Source of the DNA: Sulfitobacter litoralis
GTDB lineage: Bacteria > Pseudomonadota > Alphaproteobacteria > Rhodobacterales > Rhodobacteraceae
DNA length: 62,884 nt
Direction of reading: 5' to 3'
Assembly (NCBI RefSeq): GCF_900103185.1
Contig: NZ_FNJD01000021.1
Location: forward strand, 1 to 62,884
The number at the start of each line of letters is the position of its first letter. Positions within the stretch are counted from its first letter, which is position 1. The position numbers and the translations under genes were made by a program. The notes beneath the pieces were generated by a model that was not told where the DNA came from, ran no database searches, and saw only the letters and a list, made by a program, of their open reading frames with translations. Of this stretch, positions 1 through 7,144 are shown in pieces.

Positions 1-273
1 TCGGCGATTCCTATGATAATGCCCTCGCTGAATGCGTCATTGGCCTGTTCAAAACAGAGGTCATCAACCAGATCGGTCCATGGAAATCGAGGCGCGAAGT
101 CGAATGGGAAGCGCTGAAATGGGTCGATTGGTATAACAACCGTCGGCTATTCGGTCCCATCGGATACATCACACCCGCAGAAGCAGAGGAGGTATTCTAT
201 GCAAATCTAAACACACTCGATAAAGTAGCCTGACGTTGAACAAAGCACCCTCCGGTAAAATCGGGGCGGTTCA
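1..273 (+). mobile_element. IS3-family insertion sequence, right-end fragment
   Basis: The window opens inside an IS3-family element. After the transposase stop codon, about 40 bases lead to a right terminal repeat ending near 273; read inward on the minus strand it begins TGAACCGCCCCGATTTTACC, the usual style of an IS3-family end. The left end lies outside the window. Confidence 0.75.
3..233 (+). CDS. IS3-family transposase OrfB, C-terminal part (cut by window edge)
   Basis: The open frame has no start inside the window and encodes the last 76 residues of an IS3-family integrase-type transposase. It begins GDSYDNALAE, which contains the final catalytic glutamate of the DDE triad, and continues with the WYNNRR motif and the TPAEAEEVFY segment that end OrfB proteins of this family. 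It catalyses strand transfer of the element. Only the C-terminal end is visible, so activity cannot be judged. Confidence 0.85.
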   Translation, partial: GDSYDNALAECVIGLFKTEVINQIGPWKSRREVEWEALKWVDWYNNRRLFGPIGYITPAEAEEVFYANLNTLDKVA

Positions 274-399
274 CACCTGTTTGCATGGGAATGCCCTTAA
301 TCAGGAAAGACAGACCGGAACCCGGCCCGGACCCATCTGAGGGACCCCAAAGGCCCTCATCCGTCAGTCACAAAACCCGAAGGACACTTTCACTCTTTA

Positions 400-475
400 G
401 GGATCTGATGCCGGAGATTGTTAAATGCGAAGCTCATGAGAACGCAGGATCCTGCACTTTCCGGCATCAGACCCC
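400..475. repeat. Facing pair of Tn3-type terminal inverted repeats (76 bp)
   Basis: The minus strand from 475 reads GGGGTCTGATGCCGGAAAGT and continues with GCAGGATCCTGCGTT, closely matching the right IR of the Tn3-family element at 38992-39029. A second, diverged copy starts on the plus strand at 400 (GGGATCTGATGCCGGAGA). The two face each other with almost nothing between them, so this is a remnant end or a tiny non-autonomous unit. The rest of 274-650 holds no convincing gene; a small hairpin GTTCTT-TTTT-AAGAAC sits at 615-630. Confidence 0.55.
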
Positions 476-653
476 GATGAGGAACAGGATCAAGCCGGTT
501 CAACCCTCTTTCGGGCACCCTCTCTCCGACACCCTCAGGCCTGACCCTCTCCGGCCCTCCTCTTCCTCTCAAACCCCATGATTTCCGGAGGTGGCTTGTA
601 TTTGTTCCCGTTATGTTCTTTTTTAAGAACCGAGCTAAGAAGGGAAATCCCCG

Positions 654-947
654 ATGGAAAGCACTACTTACGCCCTGCCCGCGACGCCAAAGCAGATTGC
701 CTATGCGCGGTTGCTGGCCCTGCGCAACCAGACGCTTCTGCCGTGGGAGGTTCAGCAAGATCGGCGCTCCTTGAGTGCCTGGATCGACGCACAAGCCAAG
801 TTGAACCCGGGCGCGCAGGACAGCCGCCCGACATCGAAGCAGGTCGCCTTCGCCGAGCGTCTCGCCCGGATCAAACGCCGCGCCGTCCCGGATGAGTGTT
901 TCCGCGACAAGGGGCTGATGTCAAAATGGATCGATGGGAACAAATGA
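654..947 (+). CDS. Small protein with two repeated TxKQxAxAxxLA modules
   Basis: This 97-residue protein of unknown function is built as an internal duplication. Residues about 9-45 (TPKQIAYARLLALRN... SLSAWID) and about 58-94 (TSKQVAFAERLARIK... LMSKWID) follow the same pattern: TxKQ, a helix with AxxLA, then a basic stretch and a final WID. A purine-rich ribosome site (AAGAAGGGA) lies upstream of the ATG. Proteins of this layout occur as uncharacterised plasmid genes in Rhodobacteraceae; I cannot assign a function. The two-helix repeats could bind nucleic acid or a partner, but this is a guess. Confidence 0.6.
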   Translation: MESTTYALPATPKQIAYARLLALRNQTLLPWEVQQDRRSLSAWIDAQAKLNPGAQDSRPTSKQVAFAERLARIKRRAVPDECFRDKGLMSKWIDGNK

Positions 948-975
948 AGCTGGGTAGCCCCTGCGGTGATTGAGA

Positions 976-1392
976 CTACTTCAGCCGATCAACAATCGAT
1001 GCCCCGCCCGACCTGGCAAGCGCGATCAGGCTGGACTGGATTTTGAATGTGAAGACGGAACTGAACGCGCCGATGGGCGTGCGGTCCTCCCAGACATAGG
1101 ACCGCTCCAGAATATCGGTGTTGATCTTGTCCAGCATGACCCATTTGCGGACATGGGTCTCCAACCCCACACGCTGCGACTCGATCTGTGGCACCTCGAT
1201 GCACTTGCGCGAGGGCAAGGGCGGTTGCGTCGTGATCGGCAGGATGAACACCACGGTCTCGCTATCGGACTTGGCGACAGTGACGGCGATACAGACAGGC
1301 CGTGTCTTGCGGCCCTCGGTCTCGCCCGCCATCTGCTCGCGTTTCCATAGGAACGGGTAGCGGAAAACCTCTCCCGCACTCGGCTTAGTCAT
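976..1392 (-). CDS. PemK/MazF-like growth-inhibitor toxin
   Basis: The 138-residue protein resembles the PemK/MazF-like growth-inhibitor family, with EVFRYPFLWKRE near the N-terminus, an RPVCIAVTVA strand and a VFILPITTQPP strand typical of the compact SH3-like fold that cleaves mRNA. It follows the antitoxin gene with a short overlap (its ATG lies eight bases upstream of the end of the antitoxin frame), the normal order of type II systems. Together with the next gene it probably acts as a plasmid addiction module next to the replication operon. Family assignment is from residue patterns only. Confidence 0.6.
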   Translation of the reverse strand: MTKPSAGEVFRYPFLWKREQMAGETEGRKTRPVCIAVTVAKSDSETVVFILPITTQPPLPSRKCIEVPQIESQRVGLETHVRKWVMLDKINTDILERSYVWEDRTPIGAFSSVFTFKIQSSLIALARSGGASIVDRLK

Positions 1393-1654
1393 CCGCCCGC
1401 GTCAAGTCCCGCTCGAGCCCTTCAATCATCAGCGCCTTGAGATCCTCGGGCATCTCGTCAACCATATGAGTCTGTTGCGTGGCCCCCCGCGCGAGCTGCT
1501 GGTACTGGTCCATGCTCATCAGCACGAATTTCGGCTTGCGATGCTTGGTGATCGCAATCGGCGACCGAATGGCCGCGTCAAACAGGTCACTTGTGTGCCG
1601 CGTCAGGTCGGCCGCCTTGAACTCGGGAAGCTCATGCATGATCTGGGTCTCCAT
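1385..1654 (-). CDS. Phd/YefM-type antitoxin
   Basis: The 89-residue protein has the prevent-host-death pattern: an N-terminal DNA-binding half (PEFKAADLTRHTSDLFDAAI) followed by PIAITKHRKPKFVLMSMDQYQQL and an acidic C-terminus that would wrap the toxin. I start at the ATG at 1654 because a perfect inverted repeat lies just upstream; an ATG at 1639 preceded by GGAG is equally possible. It overlaps the downstream toxin gene. It should neutralise the toxin and repress its own promoter. Confidence 0.65.
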   Translation of the reverse strand: METQIMHELPEFKAADLTRHTSDLFDAAIRSPIAITKHRKPKFVLMSMDQYQQLARGATQQTHMVDEMPEDLKALMIEGLERDLTRADD

Positions 1655-1657
1655 TCG

Positions 1658-1690
1658 TGCAGAATATACGTACATTCTGGATATTCTGCA
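1658..1690. promoter_or_regulatory. Operator palindrome of the toxin-antitoxin pair
   Basis: TGCAGAATAT at 1658-1667 is repeated exactly in inverted orientation as ATATTCTGCA at 1681-1690, 13 bases apart. It lies directly upstream of the antitoxin start, where Phd/YefM antitoxins bind to autoregulate. Confidence 0.6.
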
Positions 1691-1754
1691 AGAGATGGGT
1701 TGAGCCTTCCCATGTGTCATCCGAACCGCCGCACGGTCCAGTGTAGGCGTACTC

Positions 1755-2138
1755 TTAGGCGGTGTTGCCGTCTTCAACGGACTCGTCCGAGGTCAGGTGG
1801 TCGTAGCCGCGAGAGACTGCCAGCGCGCCGTAGCGGTCAAACATGACGAAGGCCCCTGCCCGCCCGATGTCTGTCGGATTGAAGGCTAACGGCCGGATCT
1901 CGATCTTTTGGATCTCTGCTTCCAACACGCCAAGCTGAGTATCAATCTCGGGGGGTTCATCTTGTCTAGCGTACTCTTCTTCCAAGGCCTGATACTCGGA
2001 GAGTAGTTTGGTATGGGTCGCTTGTTCATCCGTCACCAGCCAATCGAGCAGCATTGTATCACCCTCGGCGTTATAAGCATTAACACAGACAAACACGACG
2101 GTAAGGTTGGCCACTTGGGCCGAGGCGTCTGTGAACAT
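1755..2138 (-). pseudogene. C-terminal fragment of a large ParB-like protein
   Basis: The frame encodes 127 residues including LLDWLVTDEQ, a coiled-coil acidic stretch (EYQALEEEYARQDEPPEIDTQLGVLEAEIQKIE) and RPLAFNPTDIGRAGAFVMFDRYGALAVSRGY. This resembles the C-terminal half of the large ParB/Spo0J-domain proteins common on alphaproteobacterial plasmids, where the last motif normally precedes a GYVRPED-like sequence. The nuclease-like N-terminal domain is missing, so I read it as a remnant. It lies between the toxin-antitoxin pair and repC. No recognised gene occupies 2139-2291. Confidence 0.45.
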
Positions 2139-2291
2139 CTAGCAAACCTAGAATGGCTTCTTGTTCCATGATAAGCTACAACATTCCAGACTTGCACCTG
2201 ACGCGGGTGATCTGAAGTGTGCCGCAATTGTCTCTTGATCTTCGATGGCTATGCAGACTCACCAGCCGGTCGAGTTTATGTGGCAAGAGCA

Positions 2292-3341
2292 TCAGTTTCC
2301 TTGCCTCATCATAGCATCAAGGTAGGCGTTGTTGTTTTTCACCTGTCCTAAGCTGGCTCTCAAAATTAATTCGTTGAGTGCAATAAGGAGCTGCCCTGGA
2401 CCTCGTTCTCTAAGGTGTTTCATGATCCTGCCCTGTTCTATTCTTAGCAATCTTCCGACATCGGCCAATATTTCGAGAACTGATTGATGATCTCTTGGTT
2501 CATGCGGGAAGAAGTCCGATATGTTTTTCAGGTCCGTCCATGCCATAATTGTTGGATCTCGGCGTTCCTGAAAACCAGAGGTGCAGTGTGCATCTGCTCT
2601 ATCTTTTTTTATATTCAATCTTGTGGGTTCTACGTGCCGGACATTTTGTCCGTCGTCGCCGGACATTTGGTCGGGCATTGTTTCCTGAGCGTCATGGTTT
2701 CCGGCCGGAAACTCTCTGATGGTCGCTCCGACCAACTCTGCCAGCCTCTTGATAAGCTCTATGATTTCGTCGGCTTTGAGAGTTGCACGGCGTAGGATGT
2801 TTCGTACGTTCTGGAGAAATGAGACAGTCTCAACATCCTTTGCTTGGCGCAAAGCCTCGACACGAAGGGCCACTGCCTCCGCCTTGAGTGACCGTAGCTT
2901 TTCCTGATCGCCCACAAGCTGTTCTGCGTGTTCGGTGAACTCTCTTTCCCGATCATACATTGGCTGCAGATCGAAGCCAAAGGCATCTCTGATCAATCCA
3001 CCGTAGCGAAGAGGGAACCGTTTGCGGGTTGCGCTATCCCTGCGCTGGATCAGCCCGGCATCCACGAGGTGTCCGATACACCGTCGAATCGTTCTCTCGT
3101 TCAGGCCGTTCGTTCTCTCAGACAATGATGCGTTTGAGGGAAAGACGATAGTCATTGGAGCTGTTTGTCCGGCCTTCTTCGGCATGAAGCTGATCAAGGC
3201 CTGCAGTGTTACCAGGTCATTTGGTGTCAGACCGAGTTCTTTGCGAATCGCTCGGATTGGCTCGATTACCCTGTACGGGTTCGTACCGGGTATAGTAGAT
3301 CGTTCCGCCAAGGCGGGTGTGTGAGAAAATACCTGTCTCAT
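2292..3341 (-). CDS. repC: RepC plasmid replication initiator
   Basis: The third gene of a repABC operon encodes the initiator that opens the plasmid origin, which in this family lies inside repC. The N-terminal part contains a winged-helix region (LGLTPNDLVTLQALISFMPK... NASLSERTNGLNERTIRRCIGHLVDAGLIQRRDS), then a coiled-coil stretch and a C-terminal segment (EPRDHQSVLEILADVGRLLRI). I choose the ATG at 3341, giving 349 residues; a GTG at 3374 in the same frame lies inside the attenuator hairpin. A parS-like palindrome lies within the gene. Expression should be limited by the ctRNA at 3421-3472. Confidence 0.9.
   Translation of the reverse strand: MRQVFSHTPALAERSTIPGTNPYRVIEPIRAIRKELGLTPNDLVTLQALISFMPKKAGQTAPMTIVFPSNASLSERTNGLNERTIRRCIGHLVDAGLIQRRDSATRKRFPLRYGGLIRDAFGFDLQPMYDREREFTEHAEQLVGDQEKLRSLKAEAVALRVEALRQAKDVETVSFLQNVRNILRRATLKADEIIELIKRLAELVGATIREFPAGNHDAQETMPDQMSGDDGQNVRHVEPTRLNIKKDRADAHCTSGFQERRDPTIMAWTDLKNISDFFPHEPRDHQSVLEILADVGRLLRIEQGRIMKHLRERGPGQLLIALNELILRASLGQVKNNNAYLDAMMRQGN
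2697..2712. promoter_or_regulatory. parS: parS site 1 (inside repC)
   Basis: GTTTCCGGCCGGAAAC is a perfect 16-base palindrome fitting the repABC parS pattern GTTNNNNGCNNNNAAC. The same sequence recurs in repB and, with one outer mismatch, in repA, so it is the likely RepB binding site for segregation. Confidence 0.8.
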
Positions 3342-3355
3342 GATGATTTCGGCTG

Positions 3356-3391
3356 AAAAAGCTTCCCCGTTCACCGCGAACGGTGTTGAAA
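3356..3391 (-). terminator. repC leader attenuator hairpin
   Basis: Read on the minus strand, TTCAACACCG pairs with CGGTGAAC across a UUCG-type loop and is followed by GGGGAAGCTTTTT. This is a rho-independent terminator shape just before repC. In repABC plasmids, binding of the ctRNA to the leader favours such a terminator and so lowers RepC; the geometry here fits that model. Confidence 0.55.
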
Positions 3392-3414
3392 ACGATTCGG
3401 CTTCGGGGTATCAA
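3386..3414 (+). promoter_or_regulatory. Promoter of the antisense ctRNA
   Basis: On the plus strand, opposite to repABC, TTGAAA at 3386-3391 and TATCAA at 3409-3414 are separated by exactly 17 bases, a good sigma-70 spacing. Transcription would start near 3421. Confidence 0.6.
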
Positions 3415-3420
3415 TCAGGT

Positions 3421-3472
3421 GTCTAAGCTAATCGAGGCCCTTCGGAAGCACTGCTTTCGGGGGGTCTTTCCT
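3421..3472 (+). ncRNA. Counter-transcribed RNA (incA-type) of the repABC operon
   Basis: The repB-repC gap encodes on the opposite strand a short RNA of about 50 bases. It ends in a strong hairpin (CCCTTCGGAAGC at 3438-3449, loop ACT, GCTTTCGGGGGG at 3453-3464) followed by TCTTTCCTTTTC. A matching promoter lies directly upstream. RepABC plasmids carry such a ctRNA here as incompatibility determinant and negative regulator of repC. Confidence 0.65.
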
Positions 3473-3496
3473 TTTCTGGCCTGTCCTCCTTTCTGC

Positions 3497-4567
3497 TCAG
3501 TTTTTGTTATCGTCTATGTCAGGACCATCAAGATCCTGATCCCTGCCGGAGACTGGGTTACCTATGGGTTCCATTTTCTCTGGGGTAATGATCTGCCCTG
3601 GACCAGCGGCCTTCGCGTTCGCCAACGCTAGAAGAGCGGCCTCTGGATTCTCAGAGATCCACTTGTGAAGCCCGTCATTTCCGTTCTTGACGGTGATGAT
3701 CACATTTCTTTTGGTGACCTTCACCATCCCGAGTTTTGTCTTGATTGCCGATGGGGCAGGGGGCTTGTGCTGTTTTAGGAGCCCTTCGAAGATCGCAAAG
3801 CGTTCGTCGGAGGTCTTGCCTGAACCTCTGGATTCCATGAGAGCATCATGGAATTCTCGGTTTCCGGCCGGAAACCCTTCATCTCCAGAGAAGCCAAGGC
3901 TCTCATAAGCCTTTGCGGCAGCATACCAACGATCCCGTCCAACCCCGGGTGCCGCCCCGATCTTTTGGATGAGTTCAGTCGGAATACAGGAAGTGACTTG
4001 TTTCATGCGAGCAAGTCCCGTGAGCTTGTCACCGGCTTTCCTGGCTTTCTGATCGATGTTGAGGGCGTCACAGACCAGTCCCTCATCCTTGCCGGACTCT
4101 ATGAGAGAACGTGCAAACAGGGCTTTCTCGATCCAGCTGAGGTCTTTTCGGAAGCTGTTCTCTTGGCCTTGTGCAAGAATCGCTTGATCCTCATCCAAGC
4201 CTCTGATGAGAGCCTTTGCGGGCTTGCCGATAAGTCGAAGGGCGGCTAATCGCCTGCGCCCATAGATGATCCTGTACCGCCCCCCTTCGGGGCTCAGAAG
4301 TATCGGGATAAGCTGTCCCTGCTTGTCAATGCTTTCAGCCAGTTCCCTGATGTCATCTTCGTCATCCAGGGCCAGACGATCCTGGAACTCGGAATCATCA
4401 ATAAGGTCGGTACTGATTTCTTGAATTGAAGATTGTGCCGCATCCTGAAGAGAACGGGCCATTCCCGAAAGGGCAGGGGCTCGTGACTGGGTTCGAGTCG
4501 GAGAAATCGACGAGCTCTGCTGCTTTTCTTCATCCTCGGGAATGTCGAATGTGACTTTGCGGGCCAT
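3497..4567 (-). CDS. repB: RepB plasmid partition protein (ParB family)
   Basis: The 356-residue protein has the ParB/Spo0J core: IRELAESIDKQGQLIPILLSP and YRIIYGRRRLAALRLIG (residues about 75-130) form the CTP-binding and dimer region, followed by ENSFRKDLSWIEKALFARSL and a helix-turn-helix segment. It binds parS and works with RepA ATPase to segregate the plasmid. Its ATG shares one base with the repA stop codon (TAATG), so the two are translationally coupled. A perfect parS palindrome lies at 3860-3875 inside the gene. Confidence 0.92.
   Translation of the reverse strand: MARKVTFDIPEDEEKQQSSSISPTRTQSRAPALSGMARSLQDAAQSSIQEISTDLIDDSEFQDRLALDDEDDIRELAESIDKQGQLIPILLSPEGGRYRIIYGRRRLAALRLIGKPAKALIRGLDEDQAILAQGQENSFRKDLSWIEKALFARSLIESGKDEGLVCDALNIDQKARKAGDKLTGLARMKQVTSCIPTELIQKIGAAPGVGRDRWYAAAKAYESLGFSGDEGFPAGNREFHDALMESRGSGKTSDERFAIFEGLLKQHKPPAPSAIKTKLGMVKVTKRNVIITVKNGNDGLHKWISENPEAALLALANAKAAGPGQIITPEKMEPIGNPVSGRDQDLDGPDIDDNKN
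3860..3875. promoter_or_regulatory. parS: parS site 2 (inside repB)
   Basis: A second exact copy of GTTTCCGGCCGGAAAC, the 16-base palindrome found in repC. Confidence 0.8.
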
Positions 4568-5754
4568 TACTTACGCCCCCATGCCGTTTTGATGAGCCCT
4601 TCGACCTCCGCCACAACCCCGTTGATGGACTCGATAGCCCGATCGTACGTCTGGCGATGAAAATCCGTTCTGGCGATCTCGAACAGTGTCTGTTGCGTGA
4701 GTCCAGCGTCAGAGACTGCGGAGGATTTCAGGAAAGGCTGAGTAAGAACGTCATCCGTGAACATGGTCCGCAGGAATGCCGCCATCTGAGTTTGGGGGCC
4801 GTCATTGGGCTCGAAACGAGTGATTAGAAATCTCATGAAGTCCCAGTCGGGCGATGCGCCCACATCAGCAATTGTTGCCATGAGGCTGGATGTGAGCTGC
4901 AGGAATTGGGCCATCGAGGCGACGTCAAGCATGCTTGGAATGACAGTGACGACTAGGGACGTCGACGCTACCAAAGCCGATAGTGTGGTAAACCCGAGTT
5001 GCGGTGGGCAGTCGATGACGACAATGTCGTAGTCTGTCTCGACTTCATTAATGCAAAGAGCAAGCCGCTGATAGAACGGCGGCCTGATATTGTTTCGAAG
5101 CGCGTGTGCGGTTTCGGTCTCGAACTCAGAGAGCAACAAGCCGGCCGCGGCTAGATCGAGGTTGTGGAAATACGTTTTGCGCACAACGTCTCTAAATGGG
5201 ATAGGGTCCTCATACCGGAGGGCATCGTACACCGTTCCGGCCTCAGGGAAGTCGATTTCCGGCCGGAAACCGAACATGGTGGTCATTGAGGCTTGTGGGT
5301 CGAGATCGATTGCCAGAACTCGATAACCATCAAGGGCAAGCTTTTGGGCCAGATGGATCGCCGTTGTCGTCTTCCCGGCCCCCCCTTTGAAGTTGGCGAT
5401 CGAAATGATCTGGATATGCTCCCCATCCCGACGACGAGGAACGATATGCTGGAACTTGGTGCTTGACCGGGCTATTTCGTGGCGCGCTATATCGATTTGC
5501 TCTGCAGTGTAGAACCTGCGGCCGCGGGCGTCTGTCTCGATATCACCGAGATCGAGCTTGTCCTCGAAAAACATCTTCCGCAAAAAATCTTGGCTTACCC
5601 CGAGGATCTGGGCAACTTCCGTGGATGAGAAGCGTCTGAGAGCCTTTCGTTCATCAGGTAGAAACGACTTGCGCATATTCACATCAAGCGATTTGCTTAG
5701 ACGTGTCGCCATCGTTTGGATCTTTTGATCCATTCTGATCCGCTGCTCGTTCAT
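4567..5754 (-). CDS. repA: RepA plasmid partition ATPase (ParA family)
   Basis: The first gene of the operon encodes 395 residues. A helix-turn-helix region (SSTEVAQILGVSQDFLRKMF, residues about 43-62) supports autorepression of the operon. The deviant Walker A motif KGGAGKTT is at residues 123-130, and VIDCPPQLGFTT is the Walker B region. ParA-type ATPases move RepB-parS complexes along the nucleoid. It is followed without gap by repB. The 282 bases upstream (5755-6036) must hold the operon promoter, but I could not pick clear -35 and -10 boxes there. Confidence 0.93.
   Translation of the reverse strand: MNEQRIRMDQKIQTMATRLSKSLDVNMRKSFLPDERKALRRFSSTEVAQILGVSQDFLRKMFFEDKLDLGDIETDARGRRFYTAEQIDIARHEIARSSTKFQHIVPRRRDGEHIQIISIANFKGGAGKTTTAIHLAQKLALDGYRVLAIDLDPQASMTTMFGFRPEIDFPEAGTVYDALRYEDPIPFRDVVRKTYFHNLDLAAAGLLLSEFETETAHALRNNIRPPFYQRLALCINEVETDYDIVVIDCPPQLGFTTLSALVASTSLVVTVIPSMLDVASMAQFLQLTSSLMATIADVGASPDWDFMRFLITRFEPNDGPQTQMAAFLRTMFTDDVLTQPFLKSSAVSDAGLTQQTLFEIARTDFHRQTYDRAIESINGVVAEVEGLIKTAWGRK
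5255..5270. promoter_or_regulatory. parS: parS-like site 3 (inside repA)
   Basis: ATTTCCGGCCGGAAAC matches the two perfect parS palindromes except for the first base. The inner 14 bases remain perfectly palindromic. Confidence 0.6.
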
Positions 5755-6036
5755 GCCCGTCCCGCCGCCCGTCTTCCGGGTCTATCTTGAGAAGGAACGC
5801 AAAACCGCCGGAAACTGATGGTTAGCGTTCTTCCGCAAAAATGTCAGGAAAGCGTTTGACAGGCAAGGATTTTTTCAAATGGTGGGCCGGTATCCGGTGA
5901 AATCATTTATTTACAATGACTTATCTTATTTTGCGGATCCAGCGCGTCAAGTGCTTGTGTCGCTGCCATCTCTTAAACGCAAGATGTACTCGATTCACAT
6001 AGGCGGTTTTGCTTCCAAAGAACGAATCTGAGTCTC

Positions 6037-6921
6037 TTAAATCATTCCCAGACTCTCGGCTCGCTCCAACAGCATCTTGACCGATGAGGGCTGCCATCTC
6101 GTTCGGCCACGGGGCGTGCGTTCGCGCATAGCTTCCAGCCGTTCACAGATCGCTCGAAGCGTGATGTCAGGATCTGCGCCCTTGATGCCAGCAATAATGG
6201 CGGGCAGGCGGTCGTCGGTTTCGCGGCGCCCGGCGCGGGCCAGAACCTCGGCAGGCAGGAAGCCGTCGCGGACATATGCCTTCACAGCGCGCAAGAGACG
6301 GCTTTGGGTCCAGCTACGCGCCTCGGGCAAGGGGCCGTTGATGATGCGCAACACGTCTTCCCAGGCCAAGTCGGGGCGCAACCGGCGCACATGGGGCACC
6401 CAGTCTTGTGCCGTCTCGTTCAGGCGCTCCATGTAGCCGTCCTGTCTTGCCAGCCTTACCTTACGAAGAACGGCAGGGTCTTTGGCGCGCAGCCCAGGGT
6501 TCCCGCCCACGCGGCCCTTTGTGCGCGCGCTGGCGAGGCCGGCCTTGGTACGTTCCCGGATCAGGGCGCGTTCGAACTCGGCCGCGGCCCCCAGCACTTG
6601 CAACGTGAACTTGCCCTGCGGGGATCCGGTGTCGATGGGGTCGTGAATGGAACGAAAGAACGCGCCCCTGGCCTCCAGCCGCTCGATCACCTCCAGCAGA
6701 TGCGACAGGGATCGCGCAAGGCGGTCGATCCGCACGACCACCAGCGTGTCGCCCTTGCCGATGCGCTCCAACACCCGCGCCAGCACCGGCCGCGCACGAT
6801 TGCCGCCCGAGGCCTGTTCTTCATGGATCTCGGCGCAGCCCACGGATTTCAGGGCCTGCGTCTGGGGCAGGGGGGTCTGATCCTCGGTCGAGACCCGAGC
6901 GTAACCTATCAGGGGCATCAA
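6037..6921 (-). CDS. Serine recombinase (resolvase/invertase family)
   Basis: The 294-residue protein starts with the resolvase catalytic domain: IGYARVSTEDQ with the nucleophilic serine in residues about 5-15, VVRIDRLARSLSHLLEVIERL, and FTLQVLGAAAEFERALIRERTKAGLASAR. The C-terminal half beyond about residue 150 is longer than in Tn3 resolvases and does not look like the usual short HTH. Its place next to repABC suggests multimer resolution of the plasmid, but inversion or transposon resolution is possible. It is divergently transcribed from the DUF1612-like gene, with a 12-base palindrome between them. Confidence 0.85.
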   Translation of the reverse strand: MMPLIGYARVSTEDQTPLPQTQALKSVGCAEIHEEQASGGNRARPVLARVLERIGKGDTLVVVRIDRLARSLSHLLEVIERLEARGAFFRSIHDPIDTGSPQGKFTLQVLGAAAEFERALIRERTKAGLASARTKGRVGGNPGLRAKDPAVLRKVRLARQDGYMERLNETAQDWVPHVRRLRPDLAWEDVLRIINGPLPEARSWTQSRLLRAVKAYVRDGFLPAEVLARAGRRETDDRLPAIIAGIKGADPDITLRAICERLEAMRERTPRGRTRWQPSSVKMLLERAESLGMI

Positions 6922-6954
6922 AACAGTCTTTTTGCAGTTTTATGTATCGCTAAT

Positions 6955-6966
6955 AAACGACCGTTT
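6955..6966. promoter_or_regulatory. Palindrome next to the serine recombinase (possible recombination site)
   Basis: AAACGACCGTTT has perfect 5-base arms around a two-base centre. The AT-rich neighbourhood (TTATGTATCGCTAATAA) is also imperfectly symmetrical. Resolvase genes often have their crossover or operator sites directly upstream, so this is a candidate. Confidence 0.35.
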
Positions 6967-7144
6967 GTAAATGAATGCAAGGGCGCGCTCTGTGGCGCTG
7001 TTCATCAGAAAGCCCTTGGTTTCCATACGCAGAGCGCGATCAGGGAGGTCTCGCGGACCATCGCGCGCGCGTGCTATGTAAGGTGTACAAACGCACTCTG
7101 ATAAAACCCTTGGGTAAAGCTCAAAATAGCTGTATTTTGCGCAT

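Noticed and set aside
285..581. Open frame of 98 codons after the first IS3 fragment
   Set aside because: It has no ribosome site or recognisable motif and runs through the facing Tn3-type repeats.
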